A DNA stretch of 64,000 bases. Origin: Limnoperna fortunei (Eukaryota > Mollusca > Bivalvia > Mytilida > Modiolidae). The translations under genes were made by a program, and so were the position numbers. The stretch covers positions 88,333,860-88,397,859 of the forward strand of contig OX104118.1 in NCBI GenBank assembly GCA_944474755.1. The letters are read 5' to 3'. Under the pieces are notes generated by a model, which saw nothing but the letters and a program-made list of their open reading frames with translations, was not told where the DNA came from and did not search any database. Shown piece by piece: positions 48,401 to 57,510 of the stretch (position 1 is its first letter; each line of letters starts with the position of its first letter).

Positions 48401-51400
48401 TATGGACTACACGTATATTATTTTGTCCATAAAATCTTAAATTAAAACTGATTATAATATTCCACAGAAGGCTTTTTCATTAATAAACAGATGTTATAAC
48501 TTGACAATTTTTTTTCACCTTTCGACACTTATCCAAATATCAAAACACCCCGCGTCAGAACAAATATGCTGATCTTGATTTCAAAACAATTTCACTTTCA
48601 TTTAAAAAAATATGTATAACTGGATTATATTTTTATATCTGATATGTATAATACATTAATTGACTCTGACTTTGTACACACACCTGCAGGACGAAAAATA
48701 TCCTAAACTGGATACCTCATATTCAAACACCATTTTCAACAACAGATATATCATATTTGGTGGTAAAATAGTTTGATATTTGCTTTCAGAGTAATCTGAT
48801 AATGAAAATGAAACAAAAAATTTACAAGTGAATAAATATGAAATATTTAAATAAATATTATATTATTATTTATGTGAGTTTTATTGACCTGGTTGGTTGA
48901 TTCTATGACAGCCGGTAACACGATGAGTGTGTGTGTTATTCCATTACCATCATCAGATAGTACATTGAATATCTGACCATCATGAGATGGTACATTGAAT
49001 ATCTGACCAGCATTAGATGGTACATTGAATATCTGACCATCATTAGATAGTACATTGAATATCTGACCATCATTAGATAGTACATTGAATATCTGACCAT
49101 CATGAGATGGTAAATTGAATATCTGACCATCATGAGATGGTAAATTGAATATCTGACCATCATGAGATGGTACATTGAATATCTGACCGTCATGAGATGG
49201 TACATTAAATATCTGACCATCGTGAGATGGTACATTGAATATCTGACCATCATGAGATGGTACCCTAAATACCTGACCATCATGAGATGGTACATTGAAT
49301 ACCTTTAACCATCATGAGACAGTACCCTGAATACCTGACCATCATGAGATGGTACATTGAATACCTTACCATCATGAGACAGTACCCTGAATACCTGACC
49401 ATCAGGAGACAGTACCCTAAATACCTGACCATCATGAGACAGTACCCTAAATACCTGACCATCATGATATGGTACCCTGAATACCTGACCATCACGAGAC
49501 AGTGCCCTAAATACCTGACCATCATGAGACAGTACCCTAAATACCTGACCATCATGAGACAGTGCACTAAATACCTGACCATCATGAGATGGTACCCTGA
49601 ATACCTGACCATCATGAGACAGTACCCTAAATACCTGACCATCAGGAGACAGTACCCTAAATACCTGACCATCATGATATGGTACCCTGAATACCTGACC
49701 ATCACGAGACAGTGCCCTAAATACCTGACCATCATGAGACAGTGCACTAAATACCTGACCATCATGAGATGGTACACTGAATACATGACCATCATGAGAC
49801 AGTACCCTAAATATGACCATCATTAGACAGCACCCTGAATATCTAACCTTCATTAGGCGCTACACTTAATACCTGACCATCAGGAGACAGTACGCTGAAT
49901 ATCTAACCTTCATTAGGTGCTACACTTAATACCTGACCATCATGAGACAGCACCCTGAATATCTAACCTTCATTAGGTGCTACACTTAATACCTGACCAT
50001 CAGGAGACAGTACGCTGAATATCTAACCTTCATTAGGTGCTACACTTAATACCTGACCATCATGAGACTTATAAGTTATAACCTGGGACCAGTATAAGTA
50101 ACGTGATATATAGTTACATGGTACTTTGAACAATATACACAAGGAATATTTATAATATTATAGATGTTTAAAAAGTATACCTGAGGTGCATTTGTCTTAG
50201 AATTACATCTTCTTACTTATATAACTGATTAATTCCTCTTTATTACATAATTTTATTGTAGCATTGCTGTTGTTATAGTCGTAACATCTAATACATCCTT
50301 TGTCATTTGTGAATACAGACAACAGTGGTCAATGAAACCTAGGCAAAATATAGTTTATATGTTATAATAACAAATAGTTTTTAATAAAATATAACATGAA
50401 TATACACCAAACATTAAACGATCATATTTGTAATTTAAGATATAATCTTACCTATTATCCATAGACATTGGAGAGAAGTCCATCTTGTGTTTGGATTTGA
50501 AAGTCAGTTCCCTGGACGGTAAATCTAATAGTGACAGAGGACCAAATGGACAACATGTAGCAAACAATCCCATCTGGGGTTCATCTGTCTGTCGTGGGGC
50601 ATTACTATGCAACAGTCGGATCCAACCATTTATTTCTAATGTCTGAAGATATATAATGCATCAATTGAGCACTTGGCACCTGATCAACTACAATGATAAC
50701 AGTTAGGGGTGCACCCCAGCACCTGATTAACTACAATAGGGGTGCACCCCAGCACCTGATTAACTACAATAGGGGTGCACCCCCACACCTGATTAACTAC
50801 AATAGGGGTGCACCCCGGCACCTGATCAACTACAATAGGGGTGCACCCCGGCACCTGATCAACTACAATGATAACAGTTAGGGATGCACAGACTTACAAT
50901 GAATCCTGATGTATTGTCTAATACACATGTAATACACAGACTTACAATGAATCCTGATGTATTGTCTAATACACATGTAATACACAGACTTACAATGAAT
51001 CCTGATGTATTGTCTAATACACATGTAATACACAGACTTACAATGAATCCTAATGTATTGTCTAATACACATGTAATACACAGACTTACAATGAATCCTG
51101 ATGTATTGTCTAATGAACATGTAATACACAGACTTACAATGAATCCTGATGTATTGTCTAATGAACATGTAATACACAGCCTTACAATGAATTATGATGT
51201 ATTGTCTAATGAACATGTAATACACAGACTTAGGGGTCATCCATAATTGTCAACATTTTTCACGAGTTTGCAAAGAGCACTAAAGGGGGGAGGGGTTTCA
51301 ATTTCAACATTTTTTCGGTACGTTCTTAACTTCTGGTAATGTGAATGTGCAGAGTTTTGGAGGGAGGGAGGGGGTTTTCAAAAAGAGTGCTCTTTGCAAA

Positions 51401-54400
51401 CTTGTGAAAAATGTTGACAATTATGGATGACCCCTTACAATGAATCCTGATGTATTGTCTAATGAACATGTAATACACAGACTTACAATGAATCCTGATG
51501 TATTGTCTAATACACATGTAATACACAGACTTACAATGAATCCTAATGTATTGTCTAATACACATGTAATACACAGACTTACAATGAATCCTGATGTATT
51601 GTCTAATGAACATGTAATACACAGACTTACAATGAATCCTGATGTATTGTCTAATAAACATCTAAATCTGACAGTGAATGACCTGTGTAGGTAATGGTAG
51701 TTTTCTGTAAAGACAAAGAAAAGCCATCAAACTTCAGTCACATTATATATATACATATAGTTTCTGGAAAGCATGTTATATTTTTGCACTTTTAGTAAAA
51801 CAATTTAACCAACATGAATTTTATGTAAACAAAGCTAAAAAATTAGAATCTCCCAGCCCTGAAAGTGTAAAAAAATCCTATTCACAGTCCTGATCGTGTA
51901 AAAAAATCCCAATTATTCTGATCCCCAGTCTTGATGGTATCAAAAATCCCAATTATTCATTACTTGGCAGTTCTGATGATGTAAAAAAATATCCCAAATA
52001 CTCAGAACCTAACCATCTTGATGCTGTCAAAAAATCCCAATTATTCTGATCCCCACAGTCTTGATGGTAAAAAAAATCCCAATCATTCATTACTTGGCAG
52101 TCCTGATGATGTAAAAAAAATCCCAAATATTCAGAAACTAACTGTCCTGATGATGTAAAAAAAATCCCAAATATTCAGATCCTAACAGTCTTAATTGCAT
52201 AAAAAAAATCTGAATTATTCAGAACCGATTAGTCCTGATGGTGTCAAAAATTGCAATTATTCATTATCAGGCAGTTCTGATAATGTAAAAAAATTCTCTT
52301 ATATTCAAAACCCCAGTCTTGATGGTTTCAACAAATCCCAAATATTCAAAACCTCACAGTCTCTATAGAGAATTTCACATGTTCATCTACCTGAGGTATC
52401 ACATGTTTATCTACCTGAGGTATCACATGTTTATCTACCTGAGGTATCCCATGTTCATCTACCTGAGGTATTACATGTTTATCTACCTGAGGTATCACAT
52501 GTTTATCTACCTGAGGTATCACATGTTGATCTACCTGAGGTATCACATGTTGATCTAAATGAGGTCAAGATCATTGTAATAGATCACAATTACCATGAAT
52601 AACAAAACAAGTAGTGTCACAGACATATAAAATGTCAAAATTCTACTTTGCAATGAAACAATAGTTTACCTGGCATCATTATCTCATGCAGTGTCATGGA
52701 GGCTTTTTCCTGAGGAAGTGTTGAATTCCATGTCAACTGTTTTTTAAACTCGTCTCTATCTTCAGAATGGATCAGTTCCATTACACTCTGGTGTATGATG
52801 TCTGACTGTCAACCGTAATAATAATATATTACAATAAAAAAACATTGCCAAGTTATTCAACAATATCACATAATGACCTAATCAAACAAGGTAAAAAAAA
52901 AAAAATCTTATGTAACACTGACCTGTCTGTCAATAATAATGAAGTTATCTACCTTTGATAATGACCTTCAAACCTGATGATGACCTTCAAACCTGATGAT
53001 GACCTTCAAACCTGATGATCAACGTGTGATTTAAAAAAACCAATGCTTATAGACTTTTAACCAAAGCCTAGTTTTTAATATAACACATTTTTAAGATAAC
53101 AGGAAAGCATGGAAATGAATTGAAAATAAAAGTCTGTACCAGTATTTCCAAAACAAATATTGATGCCTGTCATGTACAGTTATTACCAACAATTTGTAAA
53201 AGTTTGACAATTGGATTGTAAATACCAAAAGATGCCACATAATCTCAAAGAAAAGCATTTTAATTCTCAAGGAACTTTTATATTCTCAATCAAGAAGCTG
53301 AAGATTACAATAAATAACCGTTTACCAACTGAATTTGAAGTCTCATTTAATTCCGATAATACGATCAGTGATAAAATTATTCTTTAATTTAAGAATCAAT
53401 GTTAAGGTTTGTCAGACTAAGGACTATCAATGTCACATAATTTCAAACTCTGATTAAAAAATCCTTAATTCGACCAGTTCATCTTTCTCCATTCAGATTG
53501 ATGGCGTAATTGTATCTTACGACTTTAATCACATGGTACGTTGAAATTATGCCATCTTGAAGTTTAAACGGTCAGTCAATCAGGGAATCATAAAATACAG
53601 CAAAACAACCTCCAAAAACAGGAGATTGCACTTGGGGGAGATAATTAATGTCAGAAGCTTTACATTAATCCTAGCTTACTCAAAACAAAATCCTCCTAAT
53701 ACCTCTAATTAATTGTCATGCTTAACTTAAAATCAATATAGAACTTTCAGTTTCCTTAAACGATTTTACGATTTTTATGAGTTAAGAACAAAGAGGGAAG
53801 ATCAACTTCTTCCCTCGTCAATCAGTTATAAATAGCATCAAAACAACAGTAATTATTGCATTAAAGTATATTAAGTTTGGCAATTAAGTTGAAATTGACT
53901 TTAAGATGTACGGCGTCTCAATCAAGTTATTCATTGGACGGAAGCACAGTGACTCGTATTCTCTCCGTTACTAGCGACAAGGGGACCATTAACAATTTTA
54001 CGCTCGGAGATCACAGTGAGAAAGGACTTTAACCTAGGGATACTTTACACATCTTTAAAAAACAAATCAAGTTTATGGTCATGATGGTTATTGCATCATT
54101 GTAATTTACTGATGGTGTAGAATGGGAAAGGCTAAATTAAACACCATATTTTCTCAATTTTCTGGCTGTTACAAAGAAACATTAGGCTAAAAATGATTTG
54201 CTTGTGTTAAGGAAAATCAATTTCCTCTGCAATGATCTATGGATGCATATATACTGAAGATTCCTGAATAAAATGACAACAATGTTGTTAGGAATTTTCA
54301 AGCAACAATATTTTGTCAAATCTTAAATAACTGTTAAATAATACATGTAAAGGACCTATTTTCACTGAATACATAATGCAGTAACTAAACATGAGGATAG

Positions 54401-56250
54401 AGGAATAGATTTTAATCATTAGTTATCTCCCCTAGCTTATGATACAGAAACTTATAATAGGACTAATATATAAGTTATCTCCCCTTACTGATGATAAAAA
54501 ATATGATTTTAAGAGTAATACATAAGTTACCTCCCCTACAGATGATAGCAGAACTGATTTTAAGACTAATACATAAGTTATCACCCTACCGCATGACAGA
54601 AAAACTGATTTTAAGACTAATACATTAGTTTTTTCCCCTACTGCATAATAGAAGAACTCGATTTTAAGACTAATAAATAAGTTATTTCCCCTACCTGATG
54701 AAAACCTAAATATTGTTCAACTGTTCTGGCTGCAAAGAAAACCTCACCGTCACATGTTACAACAAACAGGAAGCCGTACAATGCCTGAAAAAAGAGAGGT
54801 TGCCATCTATAAATAAATCTGGAAGATTCTTAGAAAGTTTATATCTCCAAACATACTGACACACTGGACAACTTACTTACTTAACATTTAAACATGACAT
54901 GCCCAATATGTCCACATCAGGAGTAAAATGAGTATATATTCCTAATTATTGTGATAAACGATCAACACTCTTTACTGCTAGTGCTATGTCATAGTAAGAT
55001 TTTTCAAATATTTTAAAGAAGTCACAATCAAATTTATGTCCTACATGGCCAACAATTCCTGCAACTCAAAGGTTACAGTGTTAAAAAGTCAATATATATG
55101 TCCTATTAGAATCGAAATAATTCATTGGGGCAAGAATAACCTCGGGTTTGCACTTTATGCCCACATTTACCCCTCGCTATCACTCAGCTAAAATATTGTG
55201 CATAAAAGGTCAACCAGTGGTAAAATCAGTATACCAAGGGTATGCCCTTTATGCCTACATTTTACCCCTTGCTATCGCTTGGGTAAAAAAAATAATTTGA
55301 CATAAAGGGCCAACAGGTTGTAAAATCAGTATTTATTCATGCCCCAATGAATTATTTCTTAAATTTAAATATTTTCATAAAACAGCACTGCTTTGACAAC
55401 AAAACAAAACCTAATACACATAAATTTTATCAATTGATTCTACTGAAATGCTTATAGTTATCTATAAATTAAATTAAAACAGGCCAATATGAAACAAATA
55501 CAGGAGGGTAGAGATGTACTAACTGAATAAAATACAGGGGGGTGGGGGTGGGGATGTAATAAGTGGATAAAATACAGGGGTGGGGATGTACTAACAATAA
55601 AATACAGGAGGGTTGGGAAGTACTAACTGAATAAAATACAGGGGGTTGGGATGTAGTAAGTGGATAAAATACAAGGGTGGGGATGTACTAACTGAATAAA
55701 ATACAGTGGGTTGGGAAGTACTAACTGATTAAAATATAAGGGGGTTGGGAAGTACTAACTGAATAAAATACAGGGGGTTGGGAAGTACTAACTGAATAAA
55801 ATATAAGGGGGGGGGGGGGGTGTAGTAAGTGGATAAAATACAGGGGTGGGGATGTACTAACTAAATAAAATACAGGGGGTTGGGAAGTACTAACTGATTA
55901 AAATATAAGGGGGTTGGGAAGTACTAACTGAATAAAATATAAGGGGGGGATGTAGTAAGTGGATAAAATACAGGGGTTGGGAAGTACTAACTGAATAAAA
56001 TATAAGGGGGTTGGGAAGTACTATCTGAATAAAATATAAGGGGTGGGATGTAGTAAGTGGATAAAATACAGGGGTGGGGATTTACTAACTGAATAAAATA
56101 CAGGAGGGTTGGGAAGTACAAACTGAAAACTAGTTGAGTTTATACTTACTTGTAGTATACTGTCACCCTCTGAGAAACCATTATGTGGAAAGAAATGAGA
56201 TCTACTGATAATATGGTGATGAGAATCAATGTATCGATCTGGTAGTACAG
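42237..56250 (-). CDS. Aryl hydrocarbon receptor, 5'-incomplete (nine exons)
   Basis: AHR is a ligand-activated bHLH-PAS transcription factor that moves from cytoplasm to nucleus and dimerises with ARNT. Nine exons (56150-56250, 54695-54784, 52670-52805, 51631-51704, 50452-50642, 45473-45579, 44847-44988, 42732-43913, 42237-42444) join in frame across GT-AG introns to 742 residues plus a split first codon. PAS-A covers about residues 30-135 of this fragment (ALYGFLFVVTCDGEVFF; IIHQSVMELIHSEDRDEF). The PAS-A to PAS-B linker is HRSFTVRFRCLLDN, and PAS-B runs about 175-275 (FKSKHKMDFSP; YDLVHPDDL; IYKNSKPDF). The C-terminal half is tyrosine- and glycine-rich, without the vertebrate glutamine-rich domain. 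The bHLH region is missing from the window. Intron positions match the vertebrate gene at LLQ|ALNGF and GFQ|SDV. Regulation cannot be read from the visible part. Confidence 0.95.
42732..43913 (-). CDS. AHR large C-terminal exon
   Basis: A 1182-nt exon begins EDEGQDLFHKRGNEFKLPYP, aligning with the vertebrate DEEGTEHLRKRNTKLPF just after PAS-B. A basic cluster (KNGKQKKQKN; SPGRKRKPG) follows, possibly a nuclear localisation signal. Then comes a long Tyr/Gly/Pro-rich stretch (YPYPPNNFGIEPDVYRPHGY) and a Ser/Asn-rich end (NSSPNSTPRSDRSCSPK). This probably replaces the vertebrate activation domain. No stops occur in frame up to the GTAAGC donor. Confidence 0.93.
44652..44742 (+). mobile_element. 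tRNA-derived SINE, 3' fragment, in an AHR intron
   Basis: CAGTTTTCCTGCCGAAGGTC, GCACTCCGGCTTCCTCC and ACTGGACGTCGTAATATAGC match the 3' half of the SINE at 5730-5965. It is antisense to AHR, in the intron between 44847 and 43913. Confidence 0.8.
44847..44988 (-). CDS. AHR exon, C-terminal half of PAS-B
   Basis: 142 nt between TTTCAG and GTAAGT, phases 2 in and 2 out. It encodes IKTGSSGLIAYRWLTKEFRW and IWLQSSCKVIYKNSKPDFVI then CTHRQL, a close match to vertebrate IKTGESGMIVFRLLTK...[24 protein letters not shown]. Several ligand-pocket positions differ. Confidence 0.96.
45473..45579 (-). CDS. AHR exon, middle of PAS-B
   Basis: 107 nt, acceptor TTTTGACAG and donor GTAAGT. It encodes GKMMFGFSDRELATKSGYDL and VHPDDLNYFSAAHQE, matching vertebrate [23 protein letters not shown]...HIR. 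Both flanking codons are split and join correctly. Confidence 0.96.
45580..50451 (-). other. Large AHR intron
   Basis: About 4.9 kb of AT-rich sequence with the 30-bp minisatellite (48950-50070) near its 5' end. No exons recognised in it. Short reading frames at 46047-46465 and 46967-47221 lack coding character. Confidence 0.7.
48950..50070. repeat. 30-bp minisatellite in an AHR intron
   Basis: About 37 units containing CTGACCATCATGAGA. Three domains are visible: 48950-49300 (GGTACATTGAATAT type), 49300-49830 (CAGTACCCTAAATAC type), and 49830-50070, where a 60-bp two-unit repeat (CTAACCTTCATTAGGTGCTA included) is the higher-order unit. Since 30 is ten codons, both strands stay open; these reading frames are not genes. 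In the AHR sense many units contain TCAG|GTATT. Confidence 0.96.
50452..50642 (-). CDS. AHR exon, start of PAS-B
   Basis: 191 nt between TATCTTCAG and GTAAGA. It encodes TLEINGWIRLLHSNAPRQTD, EPQMGLFATCCPFGPLSLLD and FKSKHKMDFSPMSMDN. This matches vertebrate NFQGKLKYLHGQ... and LALFAIATPLQPPSI...FRTKHKLDFTPIG. It ends with two bases of a split arginine codon completed by the exon at 45579. Confidence 0.97.
50693..50880. repeat. 33-bp tandem repeat in an AHR intron
   Basis: Five units of TAGGGGTGCACCCCAGCACC plus TGATTAACTACAA. Each unit includes the short palindrome GGGGTGCACCCC. It lies 50 bp from the acceptor of the PAS-B exon. Confidence 0.95.
50884..51229. repeat. 48-bp minisatellite copied from an AHR exon-intron junction, array 1
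   Basis: Seven units of 48 bp. On the - strand each unit is about 31 bases of AHR exon end (TTAGACAATACATCAGGATT and CATT) followed by GTAAGTCTGTGTATTA, the start of the intron. They are downstream of the genuine exon in the transcript. Variants GAACATG and ACACATG distinguish subfamilies. Confidence 0.96.
51233..51434. mobile_element. PIF/Harbinger-type MITE with TTA target duplication
   Basis: 202 bp with 49-bp terminal inverted repeats (51233-51281 and 51386-51434) starting GGGGTCATCCATAATTGTCA and differing at one position. TTA flanks both sides (51230-51232 and 51435-51437), and removing one TTA plus the element restores the 48-bp minisatellite unit. A 3-bp TTA duplication is typical of PIF/Harbinger elements. 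No ORF, so non-autonomous. Confidence 0.9.
51435..51630. repeat. 48-bp exon-derived minisatellite, array 2
   Basis: Four further units continue the array after the MITE and run directly into the genuine AHR exon at 51631. The real donor (between 51631 and 51630) is therefore the first of a row of identical GTAAGTCTG donors. Confidence 0.95.
51631..51704 (-). CDS. AHR exon linking PAS-A and PAS-B; parent of a minisatellite
   Basis: 74 nt, acceptor TCTTTACAG, donor GTAAGTC. With the split codon it encodes ENYHYLHRSFTVRFRCLLDN and TSGFI, matching vertebrate [27 protein letters not shown]. Its last about 31 bases plus 16-17 intron bases are the source of the adjacent 48-bp array. Confidence 0.95.
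51850..52350. repeat. Degenerate repeat with A-runs in an AHR intron
   Basis: About ten loose units of 40-55 bp containing GATGATGTAAAAAAAATCCC and AATTATTCAGAACC or close variants. Divergence is high. Confidence 0.75.
52376..52560. repeat. 24-bp tandem repeat in an AHR intron
   Basis: Eight units of ATCTACCTGAGGTATCACAT plus GTTT or GTTC. On the AHR sense strand each carries CTCAG|GTAGAT, resembling a 5' splice site. Confidence 0.95.
52670..52805 (-). CDS. AHR exon, second half of PAS-A
   Basis: 136 nt between GGTTGACAG and GTAAAC. It encodes SDIIHQSVMELIHSEDRDEF and KKQLTWNSTLPQEKASMTLH then EIMMP, plus one base. The first part matches vertebrate [30 protein letters not shown]. The vertebrate insert after this point is shortened. 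Confidence 0.97.
52955..53020. repeat. 18-bp tandem repeat
   Basis: Three to four copies of CCTGATGATGACCTTCAAA in an AHR intron. Confidence 0.9.
53021..54415. other. AHR intron without repeats
   Basis: About 1.4 kb of comparatively complex, unique-looking intron between PAS-A exons. It contains one GGGGGAGATAATT motif (about 53634), common in bivalve genomes. No exon recognised. Its lack of tandem repeats stands out against the neighbouring introns. Confidence 0.55.
54418..54696. repeat. Degenerate tandem repeat abutting an AHR donor
   Basis: Five to six units of about 55-58 bp contain TTATCTCCCCTACTGATGAT and GATTTTAAGACTAATACATAAG. The right edge coincides with the 3' end and donor of the PAS-A exon (54695): on the - strand the exon ends TCATCAG|GTAGGGGAAATAAC, and the units carry recognisable variants of this. 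Confidence 0.85.
54695..54784 (-). CDS. AHR exon, start of PAS-A
   Basis: Exactly 90 nt, phase 0 on both sides, acceptor CTCTTTTTTCAG, donor GTAGGG. It encodes ALYGFLFVVTCDGEVFFAAR and TVEQYLGFHQ, aligned without gaps to vertebrate [30 protein letters not shown]. The exon length and both intron positions are the same as in vertebrates. Confidence 0.97.
55114..55358. mobile_element. Foldback element in an AHR intron
   Basis: Inverted ends of 25 bp (GAAATAATTCATTGGGGCAA at 55114; inverted at 55334-55358, one mismatch) flank two direct internal repeats of about 105 bp with TTTATGCC, ACCCCTYGCTATC and GGTAAAATCAGTA-like motifs. The flank ATTAGAATC matches, inverted, the CGATTCTAATA beside the foldback at 24.6 kb, so they may be one family. 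Confidence 0.75.
55500..56130. repeat. 33-bp G-rich minisatellite in an AHR intron
   Basis: About 18 units contain GGGTTGGGAAGTACTAACTG and AATAAAATACAGG, with variable G runs. The array ends 20 bp from the donor of the exon at 56150. Confidence 0.94.
56150..56250 (-). CDS. AHR exon between bHLH and PAS-A, first exon seen
   Basis: 101 nt, donor GTAAGT, acceptor CTGTTTTTACAG. After two bases of a split codon it encodes VLPDRYIDSHHHIISRSHFF and PHNGFSEGDSILQ. The end matches vertebrate NLQEGEFLLQ| at the same intron position. The 5' part has no conserved counterpart, as is usual for this linker. The next upstream exon must end in phase 1; it is not seen. Confidence 0.85.
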
Positions 56251-56369
56251 CTGTAAAAACAGATATATAACTACATGTACAAATAATATGGTGATGAGAA
56301 TCAATGTATCGGTCTGGTAGTACAGCTGTAAAAACAGATATATAACTACATGTACAAATAATATGGTGA
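56208..56369. repeat. 75-bp duplication spanning an AHR splice acceptor
   Basis: Units 56208-56282 and 56283-56357, followed by 12 bases of a third. Each unit holds, on the - strand, the branch/pyrimidine region, CTGTTTTTACAG acceptor and the first 43 bases of the exon. The units differ at a single base (GATCGA versus GACCGA). The reading frame stays open through both. Confidence 0.97.
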
Positions 56370-56514
56370 CCCTGTTCATAGATTCTACAAGATAAAAAAC
56401 AGAACATCATTAAAAATTAGAAATTATGTAATATTTTGAACAGCTACTCAACAAACATCTCAGTCATATTTGGTACTTTGTAACAATTCCCTGACTAATT
56501 AAGATAAACATTGG

Positions 56515-56835
56515 TCTTATTTACCTGATAGACAGTACTTTTGGTCTTATTTACCTGATAGACAGTACTTTTGGTCTTATTTACCTGATAGTACTTTTGG
56601 TCTTATTTACCTGATAGACAGTACTTTTGGTCTTATTTACCTGATAGACAGTACTTTTGGTCTTATTTACATGATAGTACTTTTGGTCTTATTTACCTGA
56701 TAGACAGTACTTTTAGTCTTATTTACCTGATAGTACTTTTGGTCTTATTTACCTGATAGACAGTACTTTTGGTCTTATTTACCTGATAGACAGTACTTTT
56801 GGTCTTATTTACATGATAGACAGTACTTTTGGTAT
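56515..56835. repeat. 30-bp tandem repeat upstream of the AHR linker exon
   Basis: About eleven units of TAGACAGTACTTTTGGTCTT plus ATTTACCTGA, some shortened by losing GACAG. In the AHR sense each intact unit carries TATCAG|GTAAAT. Confidence 0.95.
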
Positions 56836-57194
56836 TGTATTTTATAAGAGCAGAACTGTTGACAAACATTGTCTATAGACATCCAACATGGGTGTACAAT
56901 TATGTAATCAAGCACTGAAGCATTTCTAATCTGACTACACATATCAAAGACTTTTAAGCCATATAAACCTAATCAAGCAGTATAAATAGGGCTCTTTATT
57001 AGTTTGGAAGCTTTGAAAAAAAAACTGAGCTGAACTTATCAAAAAATCAAATGGGGTCAGACCAGGTTCACAATTAACTATTTTTCTGCTTGAATTAGTT
57101 CAAATATGTGAATAAATCTTTAGAATTTAGCTGATAAATACAGATCAATTATACCACTAAAGGGTTGATTTTCAACTGCATTTGGAGGTGCTCC

Positions 57195-57335
57195 TAAAGT
57201 GTTAATTTATGGTATCACATGTGTTATGGTAACAACCCAAGTGTTCCTTATGGTATCACAGATGTTATGGTAACAACAGAAGTGTTCCTTATGGTATCAC
57301 AGGTGCTATGGTAATAACAGAAGTGTTCCTTAGGA
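57195..57335. repeat. 41-bp tandem repeat, three units
   Basis: TTATGGTATCACAGGTGTTA and TGGTAACAACAGAAGTGTTCC. Confidence 0.93.
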
Positions 57336-57404
57336 TTACTTTTTGTCTGACCTTCATAAAATGCATATACAAAGTCACTTTTCTACAAGGGTGGATAAAG
57401 GATT

Positions 57405-57510
57405 TGTAATTAGGGTGGGGGCGTAATAATAATGGCAAGGGGTCTGGGGCCACTTAAGGTGCCCAGCCTGTCCAGGGCAGTGGTAGGGGCCCAGTAGACG
57501 AAGCCCCCAA
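57405..57510. other. GC-richer unassigned patch
   Basis: A G-rich segment (GGGGTCTGGGGCCACTTAAG; GTAGGGGCCCAGTAGACG) with partial inverted symmetry stands out from the AT-rich surroundings. It may be part of an unrecognised element. No coding frame. Confidence 0.35.

Noticed and set aside
48936..49853. Reading frames of 119-182 codons in the 30-bp array
   Set aside because: Array artefacts: 30 bp is ten codons and contains few stops. They lie in an AHR intron.
56515..56870. An upstream AHR exon reading FCSYKIQYQKYCLS ending at TATCAG|GTAAAT
   Set aside because: The phase would fit, but the sequence has no AHR similarity and the donor is a repeat unit motif present about nine times.
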